Positions 25,098 through 34,695 of a stretch of DNA of 64,000 nucleotides are shown in pieces. The notes under the pieces were generated by a model. That model had not been told where the DNA came from. It saw only the letters and a list, made by a program, of their open reading frames with translations, and ran no database searches. Both the position numbers and the translations under genes were made by a program. Each line of letters begins with the position of its first letter. Positions within the stretch are counted from its first letter, which is position 1. This DNA comes from Thuidium tamariscinum (taxonomy: Eukaryota; Streptophyta; Bryopsida; Hypnales; Thuidiaceae), in the NCBI GenBank assembly GCA_947034885.2, contig OX344758.2:23773067-23837066 (forward strand). Reading direction: 5' to 3'.

Positions 25098-26848
25098 TTC
25101 TTCTCATCATTTTCTTGAGATGCGGAAAGGACTTTAGTATTGGTGTACACATACACCAAATCTTGTGCTCTCTGTGGCATCAACTTGTTTCGAGATTTGT
25201 TGTGAACAAATGAATAGCTACTCCAATTTCGTTCACATGAAGAGGAAGATACCGGTTGGGCCAAAATATGCTTGGCAATTGGAGCAATGAACTTCCCGCA
25301 CGCGCCTTCAAAATCCCACCAAGCATGCGCCGACAATTGTTGTTCGTCAGGGTTCAACATATTGTGGAAAGGGGGGTCCCTATGTCGAAAGGCTACAAAT
25401 TCCTTCACAACAGCGGCATACTCTTCTGTGGTACATACTTTCATTAAAACACGCTTGCATGCATCCATTGCATCTTGATCATCAGCAAGCTCTTTGTCGT
25501 GAAGAAGATAGGGATTCAACAAAGCCCCTGCATAATGTAGATCTGTCTCTACCATCGCTTGCCGTTCGTGAAAGGCTTCTTGTAGTTGGATGGCTAAATC
25601 CAAGGACAAACTAAAAGGTGCTTCGTCCAACGACAAAACGTGCTTCTGTATTTTCTTCATGATATGTAGCACCTTCCCCATACATGGCCTTTTTGCATCC
25701 AAATCGCGTAGACCATGTACCACCGGAGCCGATAAATCCTTGAAATTTTGACAACGCTGCCAAAAATGCTCGTTCAAAATGATGTCCTTCACCCTTCGGC
25801 ACACACTGCGAGCATTAGTATTCCGCCCTAATGTTTTCACGTACTGTTCCCACTGTGGGTCCGTCACCGTTTGCTGTAACTTCCCCTTCACCTTCAACAT
25901 ACGGTCCACCATGTTGTAATTCGAAGCAAACCAAGTTTTCACCGCCATCAACAACATGCAGTCCGGCGAGTACCTTCGAAATATTGCAAGAGGCATGTGC
26001 CTCTTTTTGAAGAATTTCACTACGTTACAGGCATTGCCCACGACCTCCTCAATCCACCATTCGTTGCCCCAATCTTTCAATAATAAATTCAGGGCATGGA
26101 CCACGCAACCCTGGTAAAATATATGAGGGTACTTCGGAGATATCAAGTTGTATGCGGCTTCATTCACAGGCGCATTATCTGCGGTTATTTGTACTATTTT
26201 GGAAGGACCCACTTCTTTTATGAATTTTTCCAAAATGGAGGCCAAATAGGCGGCATTCTTCTCTTTTCCTGTTGTATCCTCCGATCCTAGGAATTGCTCG
26301 CCTGCAGAAGACACGAGCATTGCATTTACCAATGGGCAATTTGCCGCCGAAGTCCACCCATCAATAGACAATGTTGCTCCAAACTTCCTGATGCTGTCTT
26401 CTGTTCGCTTGTTGATATTCACTTTAATGTCTGCCTTCGCTTGATCAAGCAACTTATGTCGTAATTCATGGTATGACGGTGGGGTATAGGGTTTATGAAA
26501 CTCAGCCGTTTTTTTCACCGCTTCTTTAAATGTTGCATTCCGTGCCACCGAAAATGGTATGTTCGCAGCATAAAAAAAATTAGCCCACACTGCATGCAAT
26601 TTCCGCCTATTCGCTTCTTCAAAGCCATCTCCTATCCGCCTCTGCACCAAAGGCCTACTAGTTGATCCTACCGCTGTGTCTCCTTCATCAGATGCTTGAG
26701 TACTTGCAAGTGCTCCAGAAGACACGCGGACAATTTCTTCTGGTATTGTACAAGAATCTTCCGGTGTAAGACGTATTGACGGTGTCAAGGGTCTCTCATT
26801 TGCTGCATCATTTACAACCGTGGCCTCCACTGTCCCGTTTCCACCCAA
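24965..26848 (-). CDS. hAT-superfamily transposase core
   Basis: A minus-strand frame of 627 codons from a non-ATG position, open back to a TGA at 26,867. It shows the plant hAT order: a region with LSIDGWTS (catalytic-domain first aspartate) and QITADNAPVN, then the Cys/His motif YQGCVVHALNLLLKD of the DUF659/RNase-H-like fold, and near the C terminus the hAT dimerisation block WWDFEGACG...LAQPVSSSSCERNWSSYSFVHNK. The length is typical for a plant hAT transposase. The BED finger ORF lies immediately upstream in the same frame behind one stop codon. It would cut and paste DNA at CAGGG-ended termini, and its own element is the one described here. The extreme C-terminal residues read as frame-shifted. 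Confidence 0.9.
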   Translation of the reverse strand: MGGNGTVEATVVNDAANERPLTPSIRLTPEDSCTIPEEIVRVSSGALASTQASDEGDTAVGSTSRPLVQRRIGDGFEEANRRKLHAVWANFFYAANIPFSVARNATFKEAVKKTAEFHKPYTPPSYHELRHKLLDQAKADIKVNINKRTEDSIRKFGATLSIDGWTSAANCPLVNAMLVSSAGEQFLGSEDTTGKEKNAAYLASILEKFIKEVGPSKIVQITADNAPVNEAAYNLISPKYPHIFYQGCVVHALNLLLKDWGNEWWIEEVVGNACNVVKFFKKRHMPLAIFRRYSPDCMLLMAVKTWFASNYNMVDRMLKVKGKLQQTVTDPQWEQYVKTLGRNTNARSVCRRVKDIILNEHFWQRCQNFKDLSAPVVHGLRDLDAKRPCMGKVLHIMKKIQKHVLSLDEAPFSLSLDLAIQLQEAFHERQAMVETDLHYAGALLNPYLLHDKELADDQDAMDACKRVLMKVCTTEEYAAVVKEFVAFRHRDPPFHNMLNPDEQQLSAHAWWDFEGACGKFIAPIAKHILAQPVSSSSCERNWSSYSFVHNKSRNKLMPQRAQDLVYVYTNTKVLSASQENDEKKWYEEQFENVDMEESMSRMRVVKIMAMVKREIPYLMMNMMRNTM

Positions 26849-26866
26849 ATTCTCGTTTTCACCTCT

Positions 26867-27085
26867 TCATGGGATTACCCCCTTGCACTGACGAAATAGC
26901 TTCTGAACTTGGGATGTGAGTCGTGGATATAGACTGATTCCTCGATCACGAGACCCCGATGCACCTTCATAACCAAGATGGCTAAACATACGGCATGTTT
27001 TTTTGGCAAACACTAAGTTGCAGGCTTTGCATTGTACTTTCCCAACTGAAGGGGCGCCATACCAAGAAGACCAATCCTTGCTCAT
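26867..27085 (-). CDS. BED-type zinc-finger N terminus of the hAT transposase
   Basis: 72 codons from ATG at 27,085: MSKDWSSWYGAPSVGKVQ, then CKAC and FSHLGYEG, a BED-like C-x2-C...H pattern near the N terminus, as in plant hAT transposases. The fourth zinc ligand is not obvious (Arg/Asp replace the usual Cys/His region). It ends at TGA 26,867-26,869 and the transposase core continues in the same frame. An intron starting at GGG|GTAATC could bypass the stop, but the acceptors within 90 bp are weak, so a nonsense mutation is equally possible. The BED finger would bind the subterminal CGGACGG/GGACGTCC sites (inference). Confidence 0.75.
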   Translation of the reverse strand: MSKDWSSWYGAPSVGKVQCKACNLVFAKKTCRMFSHLGYEGASGSRDRGISLYPRLTSQVQKLFRQCKGVIP

Positions 27086-27342
27086 AATGATGAATTTTTA
27101 GTGCTTCTTTGGAACTTCAAATTCCAAGTGTAACCACAAAAAGGGTGAAGATCTCCGCAGGAATAAAAATCGTCAATAAAGTAACCGATACAGTTAAAAT
27201 GAAGCTTTGGAAACCAAAGCCCCCCTGACCACTGAACTATGCATTACCAAGCAAGGGACACAACCGAAATTGCAGCGCCTAGCCCTTGGAAATCTTAGCG
27301 TTCAGCTTTACAGGAGTGCTTGCAAATGACAATTTCTCGAGA

Positions 27343-27349
27343 CTTATAC
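27343..27349 (-). promoter_or_regulatory. GTATAAG TATA-like box of the transposase unit
   Basis: CTTATAC on the plus strand reads GTATAAG on the minus strand (context GGAGTATAAGTCTCGAG). It lies between GC island B and the BED-finger start codon, 258 bp upstream of that ATG. The identical heptamer lies in the same place before the three cargo units. Confidence 0.65.
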
Positions 27350-27379
27350 TCCTCAGTTCTAAGGTTGCTCTTCGTGACC

Positions 27380-27732
27380 GTTGCAACGGACGGGAGACAA
27401 TCCCGATTGACAGTGCGGACGAAACAGCGGACCGAACTGCGGACGGCCCGACAGGGTACTCCGATCGGCGGACGGACCTCCAGTCGGACGCCAGCAAGGG
27501 CAGACGGGTCTAGCGGACAGCCACCACGAGGCGGACGGCCCCCGATCGGACGGCCTTCCGTAGCAGAAGAATCGTGCGGACAACGACGACTAGCGGATGG
27601 CCTAGATTGGACGGCCACCACGAGGCGGACGGCCCCCGATCGGACGGCCTTCCGTAGCAGAAGAATCGTGCGGACAACGACGACTAGCGGACGGCCTAGA
27701 TTGGACGGCCACGACGAGGCGGACGCATCCAC
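27380..27732. promoter_or_regulatory. GC island B upstream of the transposase unit
   Basis: GC-rich block of CGGACGG/GATCGGACGGCC words. It contains a 94-bp tandem repeat: 27,521-27,614 and 27,615-27,708, with a third partial copy from 27,709. It sits upstream of the GTATAAG box. Probably a promoter/enhancer derived from the element's subterminal DNA. Open frames across it on both strands are composition artefacts. Confidence 0.75.
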
Positions 27733-28099
27733 AATTCCAGATTAGTAATTTCTACCATTTCAATGGACATGTATCCTTTTTTTTACACTAACAAATTCAA
27801 ACACCTCCACTTCACGATGTCACATTTGTATGAAAAAATGTTGAAAATGTTGGTTACTCTTTACATTTATTTCGCAATGGAAGTTACTTATGTGATTGAA
27901 GAACTTCAAATCATTTGGAATTGTACAAATAATAGGAAAAAAATAATAAATAGAAAGAAGTATGAAGTGCTTCAAAATAATGAAATGTGAACAATTCATT
28001 TTCGCAAGTGAAAATTACCGGTTTCAGTACTTTAACCCCCAAAGGACCAAGAGTCCATTTGGGGGACTTCAAGAATTTGGGCAGGTACTTGTCACTTCA

Positions 28100-28900
28100 A
28101 TTTTGAATGAATTTGCTTGAAATTTTCACATAACTCAGATAGAAAACTTCATTAGCTTTGTGGGAATATTATTCTTTTCCAATTGGTGACCATGAGCCAT
28201 TGAGCCAAAGTTATGCCATCTTTAATATTATTTTCATGTCGTCGGGAAGAAAAAAAATCATAAGAAACTTCAGAATTAAAATTTTTTAATTTTTTTTATT
28301 GATTTTATTTTTGTCTACAAGTGAAGCTTTGATTCATTCCATTTGGATTAGTGATGTGAAAGTCATGAACAATCTTGTTTTTCGGACAATGTAAGCATGT
28401 TTTTGGAAAAAAAAAATTTAGGATTAATTTGTGAATGCAATTTCCACAATTTTCAATAAAAAGTTGTTGGACAAGGTTGGTTTTGCTTGCTAAAACAATT
28501 TCACCATTGGGATTATAGTGTTTCAATTCAATGTATGAGATATTTGCAATTCACTTTCTCTTTCAATCTTGAACCTACATCTACTTCACAATTTTCTAAA
28601 GAATAATTATAAAAAAAACTTCATTTTCTGAATTTCTTTTCCTAAGCTGTTACCCCAATTTCTCAATAGAAAAAAGTTTAAATTCAAAGTTTGTAGACTG
28701 TAGTGCAAAAAAATTACAGAAATGGAGGACCCTAAACCCTAAACCCTAAACCCTCATTTGAAGTTGCAAACTCAAGTTTAAAAAAACATTGTTTTCCAAC
28801 TTTGAATGCTCATATCTTCCTATCTATACGGTCAAACTTCATGAAATTTCCACCACATTGGACACATCTTGTGTGAAAATCTGAAAGACAAACCCTAAAA
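28100..28900 (+). repeat. AT-rich 3' module, copy 1 (after the RING unit)
   Basis: Homologous to 38,460-39,190 (inverted) and 41,080-41,650 (direct). Shared words include 'gaagctttgattcattcc', 'acaatcttgttttt', 'caccattgggattat', 'aacctacatctactt', 'actttgaatgctcatatctt' and 'cggtcaaacttcatgaaa'. It lies just beyond the 3' end of the minus-strand RING unit. Probably a shared 3' untranslated/terminator module or an old dispersed repeat; a further copy lies outside the giant element at 61.96-62.30 kb. Confidence 0.75.
28730..28754. repeat. Interstitial telomeric repeat (CCCTAAA)3CCCT
   Basis: Perfect plant-type telomeric repeats within copy 1 of the AT-rich 3' module. The other copies (near 41.5 and 38.55 kb) lack them at the matching place, so the block was added after the duplication. 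The strand orientation is opposite to the TTTAGGG block at 33.4 kb. Confidence 0.95.
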
Positions 28901-29535
28901 AAAACCCATTCATAATGAGCTGCTCGATATTGCTATGTTCCAAAAAACCCAGTTTGGTCTTTCAGGGCTTACAATTATACTGAAATTGTTATTACAACTG
29001 GACTTCAAACATCTAAAACTTTGTTTTAGAGACAACAAATCACAAATGACTTTCTTGTAGACTAAATTGAACTTGGTTTCTTTAAACTCTTTAAGATCAT
29101 GGTAATTTCAAAAAGATTTGGAAAAAAATATGGAATGATCAAAAATGAATTTATAAAGTTCTGCAGTGAACACAATAATTTTATTTTTTTCCCTGCATAG
29201 AAGAAAACCTTGATTCACATATCCCATTCTCTTCTGGAATTAAAATTAGCCTTCTGCATCATCAAAAAGAAACATCTTCATATATGATCAATTGATCATA
29301 TGATGGTGCATGTCAGACTTCAACTAAAATAAAATTCTTGAAATGTATACACATTTGCAACTCTGTATTTCACACATATTTTCGTATTGATAAAAAAAAT
29401 ACAAACCATACTATAGCTACTATGAATGATTTGCAATGAATCTCCGAAAGATTCAAAGTTAAAACAAATCCTCCGTAATATAATATCTAACAGCTAATAA
29501 AAGATCCACTTCTACTATATCTTTTCACGAATACC

Positions 29536-31791
29536 CTACGGTGTAACATGAGATGGACCCTCTCTATCCCTAAGTCTTGCACTTGTACGGCGAGTGTGAG
29601 GACCGGGGCTTCCTTCGCCAGTGGACCCTCTTGAAGCCACTGCCATGTCAACCGCACTGAATTGTCTTTTTGTTTCTGGAGAGAAGTCATCCTCATCTTC
29701 CACCCTCCGCTTATTCTTTCGCTTCTGAGGTAGATTCACTTCATGTGCCTTTAATGCTTCCAAGGCATCATCTACTGAAGATACCATCAAGTTCAGTGTT
29801 ACATTGACATCTCCAACGGAAAACCAGTGCGGGCCGGGGCCATCTCCTCCCACTAAAAATTTTCGAAAAGACATTACGGCCTCGCTCATCCTCCTGTCAA
29901 AAGCCCCTGCCACTTCCACAATTGACTGTGAGGAGTTGGAATCCCCGTCTAACTCTACAAGAGCTCGAACCTTGGCAGCTTCTTCCAACTTTGACAGGAA
30001 GAGGGCCCTCCCTATCAATGTGTGATTGTACGCCCCGTATCGCTCTTGCAACTCTTTTGTATGCTCCACATCCACCCAATTGCCATCTGGTCCTTTGTTC
30101 ACTTCCTTCTCTGGAAATCGAAAGAACTTGTGATGGTCTATGCTCCAGTGTCCACCCATGCCGCGGCAAAACAATTCGCGAGCTTCGGCATCTTCAATAC
30201 CCCTTGCTCGCAATTCCACGTGTCGATCTCTGGTCATCCACACAAAGGGATCCAGCGGCACCATTGAGTCTTCATACAACCCATGCTTGTCTTCCAATGA
30301 ATCCCACGTGAGAGGTTTTCCCCAATGCATATAATTTTGGAAGTAAAACGGGGCTTGATCAAGTGGAAGGGTCCATCGATTGTATTCATGACTAGGGGGC
30401 ATACATTCCAAGGTCCCAACCATTTCGTAGAACCTGGAACTCAAAGGAGAACGACACTCCAGACAAACCGAGCGAACGAGTGAGGCTTTGATTATGCACG
30501 TCACATGGAAAGTGTGACGACATTGGCCCATAGTTAGGGCTCCCTCGGGACCAAATGGACCTTGACAAATGCTGCATTTACCTTCCAAGATCCCTCGAGA
30601 AGTGTGAGAAGCATGCACCACTGTCTTCTCATTGTCCTTGATGTGTGGCGAAAGAGTGTTGTACGGAACCCAACCTTCTTCTACCTCCAAGGCCCAATTG
30701 ATGTGGGGTGATTCTTCTTTCTTTGTGTGGTTCAACCGCTCGAACATCGCATCCATGTCTCCCCAACACGTGATTTCTGTAGTCCCCTTCGGATGTGTTT
30801 CAAACCTCTTCCTCAAACTCATCAGTGAAGATTCTACTATTTGCTTTTGCTCATCCGATTTTCCTACCAATTTGAGAAGCCCTTTCATTGCTCGCGAAAC
30901 TACGGTTGGTTTGTCTTCTAGTTTTTGAATCCATGCCAACCATCGATCGTCTTTGCTACTCTTTGGAAGGTAGTCATCCAATCGAACAACATGCTCTAAT
31001 CGTTGCAATTCACTCTGCAAAGACGCGTTCTCTTCGGTGAGCTTATCCACTTTCTGCTTCAATTCATCAACTTCATGGCATTCTGTTTGAATGGAAGCAT
31101 CTTGAAATGAAGATGCGCGATTTTCAATGGCGACTACAGGTGTCACTTCCTGTATCTTGTTTTTCTCATTGCCACTGAAATGCTTAGCTCCATCTTTTTG
31201 CTTAGCTTTGGGAAACTCAGCTTTTTTGATTACGTCCTTCAATGTCCCAACTTCTGACTCCAAAGCTTCAATACGCTCAGTTTGCCATTTCACTGTTGCA
31301 ACCTGAAAGTGTGCCTCATTCTTGGAAACCCTCAATTGCTCTACCATTTTGTCTGAGGTTTCCTTGAATTCTTCCTGCAACGCCACGAACTTCGTATTTT
31401 CTTCCAAGAAGGCCACCAATTGGCGCTTGTCCTCGAAGCGCTCGTCCAAAAATGGAAACAAGGACTCTGTGAACTTATGAAACGTCAATGCACTTGCCAA
31501 CAATTCAGGTGACAATTTTGCAAAGTCCTGTGCCACCTCTGTAAGTTGCGGAGATACTTCAGCTACAAATCGACCTAGATTTGCCAATGTCACTTGGATT
31601 TCAGCAACACTTGCCCAACTGCGACGATTGGCTTCACCTTGGGTTGCATTGCTTGTGGTGGCCTCACTTGTCTCTTCCGACCGGTTTAGGTCAAGAAGGT
31701 GAGACCGAAACATAACTGAAGCCTCCAACAACCGTTCCAGCTCTGCGGCATTCGGCATGTTCGAAAGAGCCTCCAATTGTGATGTATTCAA
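29536..31791 (-). CDS. Coiled-coil RING-H2 protein (cargo gene)
   Basis: A minus-strand frame of 751 codons. The listed 5' edge is a TTG, the first ATG is 11 codons in (MPNAAELERLL), and the frame stays open upstream to a TAA at 31,879. The first about 290 residues are long, charged helices with coiled-coil character (for example VDKLTEENASLQSELQRLE). In the middle is a RING-H2 motif: CSIC, then QCRHTFHVTC, then CLEC (C3H2C3 spacing), followed by SPLSSRFYEMVG. The C terminus is basic (RKNKRRVEDED) and Ser/Gly-rich. RING-H2 domains usually act as E3 ubiquitin ligases; no substrate can be inferred. It may be the C-terminal part of one gene with the CKKYVKM ORF upstream, split by a stop and a frame break. 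The family was not recognised beyond the RING. Confidence 0.82.
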   Translation of the reverse strand: MNTSQLEALSNMPNAAELERLLEASVMFRSHLLDLNRSEETSEATTSNATQGEANRRSWASVAEIQVTLANLGRFVAEVSPQLTEVAQDFAKLSPELLASALTFHKFTESLFPFLDERFEDKRQLVAFLEENTKFVALQEEFKETSDKMVEQLRVSKNEAHFQVATVKWQTERIEALESEVGTLKDVIKKAEFPKAKQKDGAKHFSGNEKNKIQEVTPVVAIENRASSFQDASIQTECHEVDELKQKVDKLTEENASLQSELQRLEHVVRLDDYLPKSSKDDRWLAWIQKLEDKPTVVSRAMKGLLKLVGKSDEQKQIVESSLMSLRKRFETHPKGTTEITCWGDMDAMFERLNHTKKEESPHINWALEVEEGWVPYNTLSPHIKDNEKTVVHASHTSRGILEGKCSICQGPFGPEGALTMGQCRHTFHVTCIIKASLVRSVCLECRSPLSSRFYEMVGTLECMPPSHEYNRWTLPLDQAPFYFQNYMHWGKPLTWDSLEDKHGLYEDSMVPLDPFVWMTRDRHVELRARGIEDAEARELFCRGMGGHWSIDHHKFFRFPEKEVNKGPDGNWVDVEHTKELQERYGAYNHTLIGRALFLSKLEEAAKVRALVELDGDSNSSQSIVEVAGAFDRRMSEAVMSFRKFLVGGDGPGPHWFSVGDVNVTLNLMVSSVDDALEALKAHEVNLPQKRKNKRRVEDEDDFSPETKRQFSAVDMAVASRGSTGEGSPGPHTRRTSARLRDREGPSHVTP

Positions 31792-31878
31792 GGTGGAAAA
31801 ATGCGGGTATTGGTTGGGGATGACTTCAACATCGATGACTACTTCTTTTCCTTTTCCTTGAGATGCCTCTCCATTTTT

Positions 31879-32202
31879 TTAGGCAGTAGCTGCTTCAATT
31901 GTTGCACTCTGTACGGGGCTGGAAACGCTCGGTTTGCTCAAACATGATGGTTTGGAATGTACAAGCCCGAAGATGTCGAGAGCATTACTGTCAATCATAT
32001 CATGAATTGTAGCATTGGCCTCTGCAATTTCTCCCTCGGCTACCTCTTCCGTATCTTCACTACCTTCACATCGAGCCAATGGGGGCCCACCTTCTTTCTT
32101 CCCACTCTGTATATCTTCAAGAATGCCCTGTTCAGCCACCGTCGTAACATTTGGAGTGCATATTACATCCGTAGGAGGAGTTGCAAACACTTCTCCTTCC
32201 AC
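31879..32202 (-). CDS. Acidic linker segment between CKKYVKM ORF 1 and RING ORF
   Basis: An open segment in the same frame as the RING ORF, separated from it only by the TAA at 31,879-31,881 beside an A7 run. It overlaps the end of the CKKYVKM ORF by 40 bp in another frame; the reading sense moves from one to the other around 32,170-32,260. The composition is acidic and low in complexity (EGSEDTEEVAEGEIAEANAT). It is best explained as the linker of a formerly continuous CKKYVKM-coiled-coil-RING protein with one indel and one nonsense change, although small introns cannot be excluded. Confidence 0.45.
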   Translation of the reverse strand: MEGEVFATPPTDVICTPNVTTVAEQGILEDIQSGKKEGGPPLARCEGSEDTEEVAEGEIAEANATIHDMIDSNALDIFGLVHSKPSCLSKPSVSSPVQSATIEAATA

Positions 32203-32846
32203 ACCTTCACCTTCAGTTCTTCCATTGTCCTCAAAGTGTGTGTAGGCTGCAAGCGTGGTCCATCACTTGGTACCTCTGAGACTTTTGTTTCAATTTTTCT
32301 AGTATTTTTTAATACTCTTTTGGGCTTCGGTACCTCACTTGGCCCTCCTTGAGGATTGTACAAATCGGGAATGTCTTTTCCATTCATTTCTTGTACAAAT
32401 GGAGTTTGTGCTGTCGCCGGATACGTGCTCCAATCCACCTTGCGTTCCAATATCAATTCTGCATACACCATAGAAGCCAAGCTGTAGTTTATGTATCCTT
32501 TACTCATTGCTTTCTTTCCAAAGAGGGCCCGCCAAACCTCCAAAGCGCGATGCACAAAATGAACGTTATTGCAGTTGGTGGGTTTGCAAGCAAAACCACG
32601 TGTATGAAGTTCATGGGCCTCCCTAGGCCACAACTTGTCAATGTGGTACATTTTCACGTATTTTTTGCACATTTTCGAAGACCAATACGGTGCTGCCTCC
32701 TCCTCCCATCTGTTTTCTGCTTTGATGTTTGGATCATCCAGAATCTCATAATGTAATTCGTGGTTGGCGCCCTTTGGCTTATGCCTTCGATTGCCACCAC
32801 CCGCTGCATTTATTCCCCCACCACGTTCATTACCCTCACTTGCCAT
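32163..32846 (-). CDS. CKKYVKM-domain protein 1 (cargo, unrecognised family)
   Basis: First in-frame ATG at 32,846 (MASEGNERGGG); the frame is open further upstream, to 32,927, from a non-ATG codon. 227 codons. After a Gly/Asn-rich start comes W-SSKMCKKYVKMYHIDKLWP, then a cysteine-containing loop, HFVHRALEVWRALF, and INYSLASMVYAELILERKVDW. The same blocks in the same order form the N-terminal domain of CKKYVKM protein 2 at 42,025-43,095, so the two are paralogues inside one transposon. No known family was recognised. The conserved Trp, Cys and His positions hint at a structured, possibly nucleic-acid- or metal-binding fold (inference). The end of the frame is probably shifted into the linker segment downstream. 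Confidence 0.75.
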   Translation of the reverse strand: MASEGNERGGGINAAGGGNRRHKPKGANHELHYEILDDPNIKAENRWEEEAAPYWSSKMCKKYVKMYHIDKLWPREAHELHTRGFACKPTNCNNVHFVHRALEVWRALFGKKAMSKGYINYSLASMVYAELILERKVDWSTYPATAQTPFVQEMNGKDIPDLYNPQGGPSEVPKPKRVLKNTRKIETKVSEVPSDGPRLQPTHTLRTMEELKVKVWKEKCLQLLLRM

Positions 32847-32988
32847 GACTTCGAGTCCACGAGTGTCGTGAAATAAACAATCAGTTTGATCATCCAACTC
32901 TCCACCTCGTAGGAGCAACTGGCACAATGAAGCAACAGTAGAACCTCCGACAAGGTTGAACCCAATAATGGAGAGAGGAGTGAAAGAA

Positions 32989-33245
32989 ATCCGTCCGCCG
33001 TCTGCCCTTATACCCGTCCGACCCCGAACCTAACTTGAATCGGCACCGAGCGTCCGCCCGAACAATGCGAAGCGGCCACGAGGGCGGACAGTCCGCTGCT
33101 GTCCGCTCCCGACCCTAAAAGCGCCGCCGAAGCTCCCGTCCGCGCGCCCAAACCTAGTCCATCCGCCCGTCCGCAGGTGCCGTCCGCGCGTTAAAGTCTG
33201 GGATTCTCCTTTGCGTGTGTCCTCGGATTCGAAGTCCGCCAGCAA
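32989..33245. promoter_or_regulatory. GC island C upstream of the RING/CKKYVKM-1 unit
   Basis: GC-rich block dense in GTCCGCC/CCGTCCGC (CGGACGG on the minus strand), immediately 5' of the minus-strand cargo unit. It is less tandemly ordered than islands B and E. Role inferred from its position and from the same arrangement in front of the three other units. Confidence 0.72.
33007..33013 (-). promoter_or_regulatory. GTATAAG TATA-like box of the RING/CKKYVKM-1 unit
   Basis: Minus-strand context CGGGTATAAGGGCAGACGG, 161 bp upstream of the ATG at 32,846, inside GC island C. It closely resembles the kinase-unit context AGGTATAAGATGGGCGGACGG. Confidence 0.7.
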
Positions 33246-33401
33246 AGCAAGCAGCGCGCAAAGAGGAATTCAGGATAGGGATCCAATGTTGAAGTTATTT
33301 AAATTTAGTTCTTGTAAAATTATTCAAGGAATTTAAAGCAAGCAATGGTAATATGTGCAATTTTTTAATATTTCTGAGACTTTCTGAAGGTCGAGGGTTT
33401 A

Positions 33402-33445
33402 AGGTTTAGGGTTTAGGGTTTGTAGGGTTTAGGGTTTAGGGTTTA
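33402..33445. repeat. Interstitial telomeric repeat (TTTAGGG), two short runs
   Basis: ggtttagggtttagggttt, then tgtagggtttagggtttagg on the plus strand. Plant-type telomeric repeat about 160 bp upstream of GC island C. With the CCCTAAA block at 28,730 it brackets the RING/CKKYVKM-1 unit in outward, chromosome-end-like orientation. Short telo-box motifs also occur in plant promoters, so a regulatory role is possible. Confidence 0.95.
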
Positions 33446-34695
33446 TTGTTTAGTGGCAATTTTCATATTTCATGACATTCTATTGAAAAAGAAATTTGTA
33501 TGCCAAATTTCATCATTATATAAATGATTAAAGTGAATATCCAATAATTTAGAAGAGAGACACAACGACACATTTATGAATTTGCTTTCGAATGCACTAC
33601 TTTTATATTGTCATGTACTCATGTCACTAATCAAAATAGAATGATTTGAACTTTACATGTATATATTGGGCAATTCTTGGTCTATTCTAACTAATTTTTC
33701 ATCGTTATAGGGAATCCCTTCAAGCATTCTATGAATACTCTTTTTTGTTGTTTTTTACCAAGCTAATTCTAAAATTGAGCAATAAGCAAAATAAATAAAA
33801 TTTCAAGGATTAGGTGGAACTATAGGATTTACAACATCCAATACTTTTACTACTTAGTCCACAATGTCCTCTAACTTATGTTTGACAGAAGCCATTGTTG
33901 GACACAAGGTAATTCGTAGTCATTCATGTTTGACTTCACTAGGTCTACAGTACACATGTTTAGCCACTGTTCGTACGATTGTACCCAAAGGGTCTTATAT
34001 AAATACATAATATAGAGCATACGTGAAATTTTTAGGAAATTTTACTTGCCCATATAAAGTTTTGACAAATTTGTTTCACTATGACTACTAGCACTCATGC
34101 CCCCAAGGGATGTAAAACACATTAGTTATATCCAAACAAACCTCCTAAAGTATTTGTACCCCAACCCCATGTATACCAACCCTATACACTTCAATCTTAT
34201 CTGACGCAATCATGTCTGTCTGTTTGTCAAAACCTTAATTATTGAGGCACCCTTCCCTCACCTTTTTAACCAGATTTCCTTCACCGTCCAAGCTCTTGTC
34301 TTACCTGACTCCATCCACCAAGAGCGAAAGACCCCATCTACTGTGATGTCTAGGTCTTATCTATATTACACTATCCATTTGTTCACAAATTGAAAGTCCT
34401 TTGCTCAAACATTGGATTTTGAACTGTAGATTTTTGCTTTCAAAAATTGGTATTAATGGATCAAATATCCAATAGAGCATTAATGTATGAAAAGATAATT
34501 ATATATATATGTTTTTATTTTTAGAAAAAGAGAATCTTGACAATGTTGGTATAGGTAATATACTAATATGCAAACGGAATCTAAAATTCAAAGTCTAGAA
34601 CTTTGATTTGTACATTCATCAATTCTAAAATATTTGTCCAAATAATATGGGATGATGATTTTTTTCCAATCTTCTATTTTTAAGAAGATTATAAA
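33446..34695. other. AT-rich spacer inside the giant element
   Basis: About 1.25 kb of AT-rich DNA between the telomeric block and the nested hAT remnant. No coding region, RNA gene or clear repeat was recognised. Confidence 0.5.

Noticed and set aside
26785-26869. An 84-bp intron joining the BED finger to the transposase core
   Set aside because: The donor GTAATC is acceptable but the in-phase acceptor (aatgag) is weak; left as a possibility, not annotated.
28730-33445. A capped linear mini-chromosome
   Set aside because: The telomeric blocks are only tens of bases, lie inside flanks homologous to other copies, and the DNA is continuous on both sides within one transposon; interstitial insertion is simpler.
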